Shown here: positions 1-5,319 of the stretch, piece after piece | Position numbering within the stretch: the first letter of the stretch is position 1 | Layout of the letters: each line of letters begins with the position of its first letter | NCBI GenBank assembly: GCA_030609765.1 | Contig: JAUWTE010000235.1 | Coordinates: 1 to 5,616 of the forward strand | Direction of reading: 5' to 3' | From: Acidobacteriota bacterium | GTDB taxonomy: Bacteria > Acidobacteriota > UBA890 | Length of the DNA: 5,616 nucleotides | Notes under the pieces: generated by a model | Told to the model about the DNA's origin: nothing | The model's database searches: none | What the model saw: the letters and a program-made list of their open reading frames with translations, nothing else | Made by a program: the position numbers and the translations under genes

Positions 1-1424
1 CCGGTGTTTTCGGTGTCGTGTTGGCCTTGTGGGGGACGGACCTTCTCCTCTTGCTTGCACCCGCCGAGATACCCCGTGCAGAGAACGTCGGCGTCGATCT
101 CAGGGTTCGGGGCTTCACCTTCTTGATCGTTGTCGCAACCGGTGTTCTGTTCGGTCTGGCCCCGGTGCCGCAAATCTCGCGCGACAACCTGCAGTCGACC
201 ATCAAGGATGGGGCGGGACGAATTGCGGGAAGCAGCGGCAGCCGCCTGCGCAAGGCGCTGATCGTCGGCGAGGTGGCGGTTTCCTTCCTGTTGTTGGTGG
301 GTGCGGGGTTGATGGGCCGAACGTTCTTTTCTTTGTCGGCCGTGGACCCGGGCTTTGACACCAGCAACACGCTCGCCGTCCATATGGCACTCCCGGAGAG
401 CAGGTATTCCGAAGACCATGAGTTTCTGGCCTTCTACCACGGGGTCCTCGATCGGGTGCAGGCCATGCCGGCTGTCGAGTCGGCCGCCATGGTGTTGACC
501 CTGCCGATGCACTCCAACATTCGGGGAACGTTGTCCATCTCCCTCGAGGGCCGGTCGAGAGCTCCTGGGGAGGAACCTGTTGCCGGATTCCAGGTCGTCA
601 GCCCCGACTATCTTCAGACCCTCCGCATCCCGCTCCTCAGCGGTCGACAGTTGACAGCGGCCGACAGCGAGGATGCTCCTCCGGTCCTCCTCGTCAACGA
701 GGCTTTCGTCGATCGCTTCTTCCCCGACGAGGAACCGCTGGGCAAGAGGATCTCCTGGGGTGACGGGGAGAATCCCGACACCGTCTGGTCGACCGTCGTC
801 GGTGTCGTCGGCAACACCCTCATGGAGGGGTTGGACGACCAAGCCGGGCCCATGACCTATCAGACCTATCCGCAGTCCTGGTTGCCGTTCTTGACCCTCG
901 TGGTGCGAAGCCACGGCGATCCAATCGCTCTGACCGGCGCGGTGCGGGCCGCCATCCTCGAGGTCGATCCCGAGCAGCCGATCTACGGTGAGACGACGCT
1001 CGACGAGGCACTCGCGGAATCGCTCGGCAATCACCGTTTCAATATGCTGTTGCTCGGAATCTTCAGCTTCGCGGCGCTGGTGATGGCCGCGGTCGGCTTG
1101 TATGGCGTGCTGAGCTTCTCGGTCGAGCAGCGCTCGCGGGAGATCGGTATCCGCAGGGCGCTTGGTGCCGAGCAGGGTGCTGTGGTCCTGCAAGTCATCA
1201 AGGAGGGCTCGATACTCGTGCTGATCGGGCTTCTGATCGGCGTGGCTGGTTCATTCGCTCTCGCCGGATTCGTCTCGAGCCAGATCTATGGGGTGAGCGC
1301 GGCCGACCCGATTAGCTACGCGATCGGCATCCTCGTTCTCGGGACGATCGCGCTCCTGGCCTGTGCGGTTCCTGCGATGCGCGCCGCCCGCGTCGACCCG
1401 ATGGTCGCGCTCAAGAGCGAGTAG
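1..1424 (+). CDS. ADOP/MacB-like ABC transporter permease, C-terminal part (5' end outside the window)
   Basis: This is the C-terminal ~474 residues of a membrane permease of the MacB/FtsX superfamily. The reading frame is open to the left edge (first full codon at 3), and the residues before the GTG at 18 (GVFGV) continue the family pattern, so that GTG is not the real start. Numbering from it, a membrane segment lies at about 34-50 and another at 78-100, followed by the family-typical VDPGF (109-113). A MacB_PCD-like periplasmic domain follows (about 115-330), with VSPDYLQTLRIPLLSGR (194-210), NEAFVDRFFP (227-236) and VVGVVG (260-265). Three further membrane segments (about 341-368, 397-420, 433-456) flank EIGIRRALGA (375-384). 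The end, RVDPMVALKSE, is the usual ADOP terminus. Full ADOPs are about 800 residues with duplicated permease halves, so this is the second half. The substrate cannot be inferred. No ATPase gene is visible; ADOPs often lack an adjacent one. Confidence 0.93.
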   Translation, partial: GVFGVVLALWGTDLLLLLAPAEIPRAENVGVDLRVRGFTFLIVVATGVLFGLAPVPQISRDNLQSTIKDGAGRIAGSSGSRLRKALIVGEVAVSFLLLVGAGLMGRTFFSLSAVDPGFDTSNTLAVHMALPESRYSEDHEFLAFYHGVLDRVQAMPAVESAAMVLTLPMHSNIRGTLSISLEGRSRAPGEEPVAGFQVVSPDYLQTLRIPLLSGRQLTAADSEDAPPVLLVNEAFVDRFFPDEEPLGKRISWGDGENPDTVWSTVVGVVGNTLMEGLDDQAGPMTYQTYPQSWLPFLTLVVRSHGDPIALTGAVRAAILEVDPEQPIYGETTLDEALAESLGNHRFNMLLLGIFSFAALVMAAVGLYGVLSFSVEQRSREIGIRRALGAEQGAVVLQVIKEGSILVLIGLLIGVAGSFALAGFVSSQIYGVSAADPISYAIGILVLGTIALLACAVPAMRAARVDPMVALKSE

Positions 1425-1489
1425 AGAAACCTGGCCACGGAGCGGTGCTCGGGTCAAAAGCTCCGGGGCTGGCGCTGTGCGCACTTTTG
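1425..1489. other. Convergent intergenic gap with weak stem-loops
   Basis: The 65 bases between two convergent stop codons hold a 6-bp inverted repeat, CGGAGC (1438-1443) and GCTCCG (1460-1465), with a 16-base loop. They also hold a short GCGC-TGT-GCGC hairpin (1472-1482) followed on the plus strand by ACTTTTG. Either could help end the permease transcript, and the first could act in both directions. Neither has the strong stem plus long T-run of a convincing intrinsic terminator, so termination here is only suggested. Confidence 0.3.
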
Positions 1490-2908
1490 CTAGCGACCCG
1501 ACGAAGGTTCTGAGATGGCGACAAGGTGCGACCGGGTGCGGTAGAAGAGCACACCCTCGGAGATCGCCGGTGTCGCCATGCACACCTCCCCCATGTCGTT
1601 GTCACCGAGGAGCTCGAACTCTGCGCCGGCCCCGACGATATAGACGGCGCCATCTTCGCTGGTGAAGTAGATCTTTCCGTCCGCTGCAACGGGTGATGCG
1701 CTGAAGCCCGAGCCACCCGGCCCCAACCGCTGCCGATACAGGCGCTCGCCCGTTTCCGTGTCGTATACGGCGAGGACGCCGTTGTCCCTGAGTAGGTAGA
1801 GACGACCGGCGTAGACCAGCGGGGTTGGCATGTAGGCCCCCTCCCGCGGCTGGCTCCAGGCGATGTGCTGGTTCGAGGTCTCTCCACTCTGCAGCGAGAT
1901 GTCGCCGGATGCGCTCGCACGAATCGCGAAGATCGGCGACATGCTGCCGTGCGCGTTGGTGACGAAGATCAGGTCCCCGCTCACGACCGGCGTGGGCACG
2001 GGAATGTCACCGCCCCCGGTCATCCTCCACAGCTCGGCACCGCTGCCAACGTCGTAGCCACCAACGTGACGATAGCCGTTGACAATGAGCTGCGTGCGCT
2101 CGGGAGATTCGTGAATCGCCGGGGTGCTCCAAGTGGGAACATCATCGCGCTCGGTTCGCCAAATTTCTGTGCCATCGTCCACGTCGAAAGCAGCGATGAA
2201 GGAGTCGTTGAGCACATCGGCCTGCACGATCACCATGCCGTCGTGAATGATGGGTGAGGAGGCGAAGCCCCATTGTGCCGCCGGTACCTGGAAGAACCCG
2301 GAATCGAGCAGCCCGAGATCTTTCTTCCACAACAGGTCGCCCTCCATGTCGTAGCAGTACAGACCCTCCGATCCGAAGAAGGCGATCATGTGCTCACCGT
2401 CGGTGGCGAGAGTGGAGTTAGCGTGCGTAGCCTTGGGATGACGCTTGATTGCCGGTGCGCCCCGGTACGCTTCCTGCTGCCAGCGCACCGCGCCCGATCT
2501 TTTGTCCAAGCAGATCACCTGCCAGCTATGGATGCTGTCGTCATCCACTGGAGCGATGTCCCCATACATGCCAACTCGCAGGGTCTGATTACCCTCGGTT
2601 GTTGCCGTGGTAACGCAGACCAGATCACCCCAGACAACGGGACTGGAGTGCCCGAGGCCGGGAATAGGCGTTTTCCAGGCGATGTTCCGGGCAGTCTCTA
2701 CGTTCCACTCGACGGGTGTCGGGAAGCCCTCGGCCAATCCGCTCGCGTTCCGACCTCGGAATCCCGGCCAATTGGTTCCTCCGGCATCCTGTGGCGCGGG
2801 GGAGGTGGGGCTGGAGGAAGCGAGGCGGGAATGGCCGAAGCCGCCGCCCAGGACCAGAGCTGCAGTGACGATGGCAACGCCTGCTGCGTTAGCTTTCCTA
2901 TGATGCAC
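1490..2908 (-). CDS. Exported PQQ-like (BamB-like) beta-propeller repeat protein
   Basis: A 472-residue protein with an N-terminal signal-like segment: basic MHHRK, then a hydrophobic run at about 8-25. It has no lipobox cysteine, so a soluble periplasmic or secreted protein is more likely than a lipoprotein. After a Ser/Pro/Ala linker comes NWPGFRGRNASG (46-57), an opening common in PQQ-like proteins of acidobacteria and planctomycetes. Repeated propeller blades follow, each with a 'SSP/TP...G...V' strand then an 'A/CLD..G...W' strand: SSPVVWGDLV (88-97), LDKRSGAVRW (134-143), ASSPIIHDGMV (216-226), FDVDDGTEIW (241-250), TPVVSGDLIFV (306-316), VYDTETGERLY (381-391), ASPVAADGKIYF (404-415), and a closing ATPAISEGVLF. 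I infer a seven- or eight-bladed propeller. Such domains either scaffold protein contacts (as in BamB) or bind PQQ in dehydrogenases. No dehydrogenase-specific catalytic or haem motif is visible, so a non-enzymatic role is preferred. The GTG start is chosen for its ribosome binding site; the frame stays open upstream to an ATG at 3049, but that stretch overlaps the terminator hairpin. Confidence 0.9.
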   Translation of the reverse strand: MHHRKANAAGVAIVTAALVLGGGFGHSRLASSSPTSPAPQDAGGTNWPGFRGRNASGLAEGFPTPVEWNVETARNIAWKTPIPGLGHSSPVVWGDLVCVTTATTEGNQTLRVGMYGDIAPVDDDSIHSWQVICLDKRSGAVRWQQEAYRGAPAIKRHPKATHANSTLATDGEHMIAFFGSEGLYCYDMEGDLLWKKDLGLLDSGFFQVPAAQWGFASSPIIHDGMVIVQADVLNDSFIAAFDVDDGTEIWRTERDDVPTWSTPAIHESPERTQLIVNGYRHVGGYDVGSGAELWRMTGGGDIPVPTPVVSGDLIFVTNAHGSMSPIFAIRASASGDISLQSGETSNQHIAWSQPREGAYMPTPLVYAGRLYLLRDNGVLAVYDTETGERLYRQRLGPGGSGFSASPVAADGKIYFTSEDGAVYIVGAGAEFELLGDNDMGEVCMATPAISEGVLFYRTRSHLVAISEPSSGR

Positions 2909-2915
2909 GTACAAG

Positions 2916-2925
2916 CCCTCCCCCC
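2916..2925 (-). promoter_or_regulatory. Shine-Dalgarno that sets the GTG start of the propeller gene
   Basis: On the minus strand GGGGGGAGGG contains a GGAGG core (2917-2921) with eight bases between it and the GTG at 2908-2906. A TTG at 2914-2912 in the same frame is only two bases from the core, which is too close. The more upstream ATG at 3049 lies before the terminator hairpin. The GTG is also the codon that places the basic residues directly before the hydrophobic signal segment. Confidence 0.75.
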
Positions 2926-2986
2926 GGATGAACCGAGCGCTGCGCAAGATGTTGCTGGTCTGGTGGAGTGGGGGCCAAGTTGTACC

Positions 2987-3021
2987 ACAGAAAACGCCCC
3001 GCCCGGTGGCCGGACGGGGCG
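2987..3021 (-). terminator. Rho-independent terminator of the VWA gene
   Basis: Arms at 2995-3006 and 3010-3021 pair over 12 bp around a 3-base loop. On the plus strand one position mismatches (C3002 opposite A3014), but in minus-strand RNA the same position is a G-U wobble, so the stem is unbroken in that direction. The minus strand then reads TTTTCTGT (2994-2987). Stem, loop and T-tract order fit termination of leftward transcription about 105 bases past the VWA stop codon. This separates that gene from the propeller gene downstream. Confidence 0.82.
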
Positions 3022-3064
3022 CCTCAGTGGTTACCGCGGCTGCTACCACAACGCCGGGACTATC

Positions 3065-3089
3065 CGAGCATCGTCACAGATGATGCTCG
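3065..3089 (-). other. Stem-loop in the 3' region of the VWA transcript
   Basis: CGAGCATC (3065-3072) and GATGCTCG (3082-3089) form a perfect 8-bp inverted repeat with a 9-base loop. It lies between the VWA stop codon and the terminator. No T-run follows on either strand, so it is not an intrinsic terminator by itself. It would fold in the 3' untranslated part of the VWA message and could protect the 3' end or serve as a binding site. The function is unknown. Confidence 0.5.
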
Positions 3090-3126
3090 ACGTGTGCCGG
3101 CACTATCTCAAGCGCGCCGCGTCGCG

Positions 3127-4791
3127 CTATGGGTTGATCGGCACGACGCTCGCCAGAGTGTTGTCGCCCGCGATGTCGTAGAAGGCCAGCGCCAGGCGCT
3201 GTTTCTTGCGCTTCAACTTGGCGGTGAACTCGTAGGGAATGAACTGGCCGGCCGACGGCGGTGTGCTGCTCGACCAGCCGATGGTGACAGCCATGACCTC
3301 CGAGACGGCTCCATCCTCATCCATCGTCGCGTAAAAGAGCACGCCGCGGATCAGGAACTTGCCCTCGCTCGAGACCGACTCGAGGTCGCCGCCGTCCAGC
3401 ACGATCTGCACGGGGACGTTGATCTCACTGCGGCCCTCGCGCTCGATCTCGCCGAGCACGACGTCGAAGTCATGCATGGTCTCGGGGTCGCGGAACAGCA
3501 GCGAACCCTGCACCGACAGCATGACCGCCTGCTGGGTCGACATGTCGTAGTAGCTCTGACGGTGGCGGATCATCAAGTCGGGATTAGTCGTCTCGATGCG
3601 GATGGAGTGGCGCTCGTCGTCGCCCTGCCAGTCGGGCGTGAAGCTCACCCAGTAGTAGTTGTCGAGGTCTGCGGCAGCCTCGCTGAGCGCGGTCACGCGC
3701 TGGGAATTGATCAAGGCCATTCCGCCGGTCTCGACGGCCACGAACTGCATCGTGTTGTGTACCTCGCCCTCGAGAAAGAACTGCGACCGCTGGTTCGGTG
3801 CCTCTCCGGGGCTGCTAGCACCCATCGATGTCTGCATGCCCGGCATGTCCACGCCGTAAACCGTATAGCCGAGGAGGTTGGCCGTGCTGGTCAGCGGCCC
3901 ATAGAGCTCGGTACCACCCTGGAATTCCGGTTCGTTGATCATGCGACCCTGGCTGCCGCTGACGTACTGCCCCGGGTTGAAAGGCCAACCACCGGAGGCG
4001 AGGAGCAGAACATTACGACCGGCCGGCACGGGGATCCCACGCATGGCAGCCATCGCCGCGCTGACCGCGCCGCGCAGTTGGCTCATGTACAAATGGGCAT
4101 ACTGGCGCTCCTGGCCATCGAGATACCAGACGTCGCTGTTGCTTCGGCGAGGGTCGTTCCCATAGGCCCTCGACGGGTCTCGCCACTCCTGGCTCGCCGG
4201 GCGGTCCCATACGTCCCATTGGTTGCGTTCCGAGCGCCGCTGCAGACCGAGCGCCGGACGTTCGATTGCCTCGTCGAGCGCCGCAGTGACCTCCGCCTGT
4301 GAGCTTGTCCAGTTGGTCAGAAGGTCGAGGCCCTGACCGTTCCAGGCAATGACGGCGACCTGGTCCTCTGGCCCGACATTCTGGATTCGCTCCTTCAGCG
4401 CGTTCAGGACTCGGCTCTTGTCGTTCGGCAGGACGAAGAACTCATCGATGAAGATGAGGAGGTTCGCGCCCATGCGCTGTTCGGCCTCGACCGCCGGGTG
4501 CGTGGCGCCTCCGCCGACGATCGTTCCCTCACGAACCTCGGTAAAGAAATCGATGTCGACGAGCTGGTCATTGACATAGAGCCTGAAGTTGTCCTTGGTC
4601 AGGCCGGGGATGCGCTCGCCATCTCGGTTCATGACGACCGCCTCGACGTTCATCGCGCGGACGGTGATCTGATCAGTGTGCTCCTGCGGAAGCTGGCCCA
4701 CGCCACCGTTGACGGCGGCGGAGAGACCAACGGGCAGGCAGAGAACACTGATCAGGGCGAAGACCTTCGCGCGCCGGGTCAGCTTTCTCAT
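3127..4791 (-). CDS. Secreted VWFA-related Acidobacterial-domain protein
   Basis: A 554-residue protein resembling the 'VWFA-related Acidobacterial domain' family (TIGR03436 type). The signal peptide is clear: basic MRKLTRRAK, hydrophobic 10-23, probable cleavage near SAA (24-26). C18 is not in a lipobox. A family-typical beta-rich lead-in follows at 42-86, with VEAVVMNRDGERIPGLTKDNF (49-69). The von Willebrand A-like fold begins at NLLIFIDEFF (110-119), continues through DQVAVIAWNGQGLDLLTNW (143-161), then GRNVLLLASGG (258-268), LGYTVYGVDM (307-316), TGGMAL (355-360) and DLDNYYWVSFTP (376-387). The metal-site motif DxSxS is not kept: D116 is followed by EFFV. A polar, Trp/Arg-rich insert occupies about 180-230. 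The C-terminal part (about 425-554) is beta-rich with no motif I recognise. The protein probably mediates adhesion or protein contact outside the cytoplasmic membrane. The ATG at 4791 is chosen because AAGGAG sits nine bases upstream and the signal peptide starts there; the frame is open further upstream to 5133, but codon use there differs. Confidence 0.92.
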   Translation of the reverse strand: MRKLTRRAKVFALISVLCLPVGLSAAVNGGVGQLPQEHTDQITVRAMNVEAVVMNRDGERIPGLTKDNFRLYVNDQLVDIDFFTEVREGTIVGGGATHPAVEAEQRMGANLLIFIDEFFVLPNDKSRVLNALKERIQNVGPEDQVAVIAWNGQGLDLLTNWTSSQAEVTAALDEAIERPALGLQRRSERNQWDVWDRPASQEWRDPSRAYGNDPRRSNSDVWYLDGQERQYAHLYMSQLRGAVSAAMAAMRGIPVPAGRNVLLLASGGWPFNPGQYVSGSQGRMINEPEFQGGTELYGPLTSTANLLGYTVYGVDMPGMQTSMGASSPGEAPNQRSQFFLEGEVHNTMQFVAVETGGMALINSQRVTALSEAAADLDNYYWVSFTPDWQGDDERHSIRIETTNPDLMIRHRQSYYDMSTQQAVMLSVQGSLLFRDPETMHDFDVVLGEIEREGRSEINVPVQIVLDGGDLESVSSEGKFLIRGVLFYATMDEDGAVSEVMAVTIGWSSSTPPSAGQFIPYEFTAKLKRKKQRLALAFYDIAGDNTLASVVPINP

Positions 4792-4800
4792 AGGTGTCTT

Positions 4801-4806
4801 CTCCTT
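4801..4806 (-). promoter_or_regulatory. Shine-Dalgarno that sets the ATG start of the VWA gene
   Basis: AAGGAG on the minus strand ends nine bases before the ATG at 4791-4789. It decides the start in favour of the signal-peptide methionine over the far upstream in-frame ATG at 5133, which has no purine-rich site before it. Confidence 0.75.
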
Positions 4807-4913
4807 TTGCTGGAAAGACTGGGGACAAAGAATCGTGGTAGGCCTCGCCAAGGCTCGAGTGCCGCTGGCAAGCGACTTACTCTGAAATAGATGTCTCCCA
4901 GAAGTCCTGAATC

Positions 4914-4942
4914 GCGGAATCGAACGATCCCGCAAGATTGCG
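4914..4942. promoter_or_regulatory. Two overlapping dyad symmetries, possible operator or leader hairpin
   Basis: GCGGAATCG (4914-4922) and CGATCCCGC (4925-4933) are 9-base arms around AA with one mismatch (A4918 opposite C4929). In minus-strand RNA that mismatch becomes a G-U pair. Sharing its right edge is a second dyad, CGCAA-GA-TTGCG (4931-4942), which is perfect. They lie 120-150 bases upstream of the VWA start codon. They could be a protein site in DNA or a hairpin in the VWA leader; the sequence does not say which. Confidence 0.4.
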
Positions 4943-5054
4943 TGAATGATAGCGTACCGGCCCCCAGAGCGCACGGCTGATGGCGCCAGCGTGCTGTCAT
5001 TATTTGGGTCACGAATGATGCGCGTGGTTGGATATGCCTCTCGCCTGGATGAGG

Positions 5055-5120
5055 ATCCTGATTCATTTGGCCTGGGTTCCTGATCTAGCTGGCCGAAGAT
5101 CCTGTTTAGCTGGTCGAGGT
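5055..5120. repeat. Three imperfect 22-bp direct repeats
   Basis: Three consecutive 22-base units begin at 5055, 5077 and 5099. All start with a TCCTG core (5056, 5078 and 5100, exactly 22 apart). The second and third also share TAGCTGG (5086-5092 and 5107-5113) followed by CCGA or TCGA, offset by one base; the first keeps TTGGCC at the matching place. The first unit is the most diverged. A spacing of 21-22 bases is two helical turns, so the cores lie on one face of the DNA. This is consistent with a regulator site, but chance duplication is possible. Confidence 0.45.
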
Positions 5121-5159
5121 TAGTAGTGGTCATAACTAGCTAATAATATGTTTTATCGC

Positions 5160-5170
5160 GTCATCATGAC
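5160..5170. promoter_or_regulatory. Short dyad GTCAT-C-ATGAC between the divergent promoter candidates
   Basis: GTCAT (5160-5164) and ATGAC (5166-5170) are perfect 5-base arms around a single C. The dyad sits just upstream of the rightward -35 candidate (5179) and over the place where a -35 for a leftward start from TATTAT (minus strand, 5148-5143) would fall. It could be an operator serving both directions, but an 11-base dyad is short enough to arise by chance. Confidence 0.25.
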
Positions 5171-5178
5171 TTTTGGCT

Positions 5179-5207
5179 TTGTTGCATGGGTGCTATTAGG
5201 CTATAGT
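5179..5207 (+). promoter_or_regulatory. Candidate sigma70-type promoter for the acidic-protein gene
   Basis: TTGTTG (5179-5184) and TATAGT (5202-5207) are separated by 17 bases and lie in an A+T-richer stretch in the right orientation. An overlapping alternative is the extended -10-like TGCTATTAG at 5191-5199. Transcription from 5202-5207 would start near 5214 and leave a leader of roughly 105 bases before the GTG at 5320. The -35 match is only moderate. Confidence 0.4.
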
Positions 5208-5236
5208 CGCATTTGGTGATGGATGATTCAGCTCAG

Positions 5237-5258
5237 CGGGTGCGCTTTCGCGCTCCCG
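5237..5258 (+). other. Leader hairpin upstream of the acidic-protein gene
   Basis: CGGGTGCGC (5237-5245) and GCGCTCCCG (5250-5258) pair over nine positions with one T-T mismatch and a TTTC loop. Read on the minus strand the loop is GAAA. If the candidate promoter at 5179-5207 is used, the hairpin lies in the 5' leader about 60 bases before the start codon. No T-run follows, so it is not a simple terminator. Confidence 0.4.
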
Positions 5259-5309
5259 GCGGTATCCTGGAACTAATAAACATCGGGCGGCATCGAGAAG
5301 ACCTCAGCG

Positions 5310-5313
5310 GGAG
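5310..5313 (+). promoter_or_regulatory. Shine-Dalgarno that supports the GTG start at 5320
   Basis: GGAG, within GGGAGAG, ends six bases before the GTG at 5320-5322. It is the only start codon with such a site; upstream in this frame there is no ATG, GTG or TTG before the TGA at 5224. Confidence 0.6.
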
Positions 5314-5319
5314 AGCATC

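Larger units (their letters stand above)
4807..5319. other. Divergent intergenic region with several dyads and repeats
   Basis: About 510 bases separate the VWA gene (leftward) from the acidic-protein gene (rightward). I see no convincing separate gene here. Although the minus frame is free of stops from 5133 to the VWA start, it is rich in codons such as CTA, AGG, CGA, ATT and TCA that the VWA gene uses sparingly, and it lacks a ribosome binding site. Inside are two overlapping dyads (4914-4942), an imperfect hairpin (GCACG-G-CTG at 4971-4979 with CAGCGTGC at 4987-4994), three 22-bp imperfect repeats (5055-5120), an A+T-rich stretch near 5134-5165 and a candidate rightward promoter. No clear promoter with both hexamers was found for the VWA gene. 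Confidence 0.6.

Noticed and set aside
18..20. GTG at 18 as the true start of the permease
   Set aside because: The frame is open to the left edge and the residues before it continue the ADOP pattern, so the gene begins outside the window.
1411..1920. A 169-codon minus-strand frame overlapping the end of the propeller gene
   Set aside because: It is out of frame with the propeller gene and rich in Ser, Arg and Pro, typical of a GC-rich shadow frame. The propeller frame has blade motifs right to its stop codon.
2909..2990. Promoter of the propeller gene
   Set aside because: On the minus strand TTGGCC followed 18 bases later by CAACAT, and a TACAAC hexamer, are the best candidates, but neither has both elements in good form. 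I could not place a promoter with confidence.
2273..3181. A 302-codon plus-strand open frame opposite the propeller gene and terminator
   Set aside because: It crosses the terminator and both gene ends, has no ribosome binding site of note, and its translation shows no domain. It is a shadow of the minus-strand genes.
2968..4302. A 444-codon plus-strand open frame opposite the VWA gene
   Set aside because: It lies antisense to a gene with clear family motifs and a signal peptide. Its translation is a His/Arg/Val/Leu-rich composition without any domain pattern, as expected from the complement of GC-rich codons.
5055..5120. CRISPR-like array
   Set aside because: The three units are contiguous without spacers and too diverged from one another, so this is a tandem repeat rather than repeat-spacer DNA.
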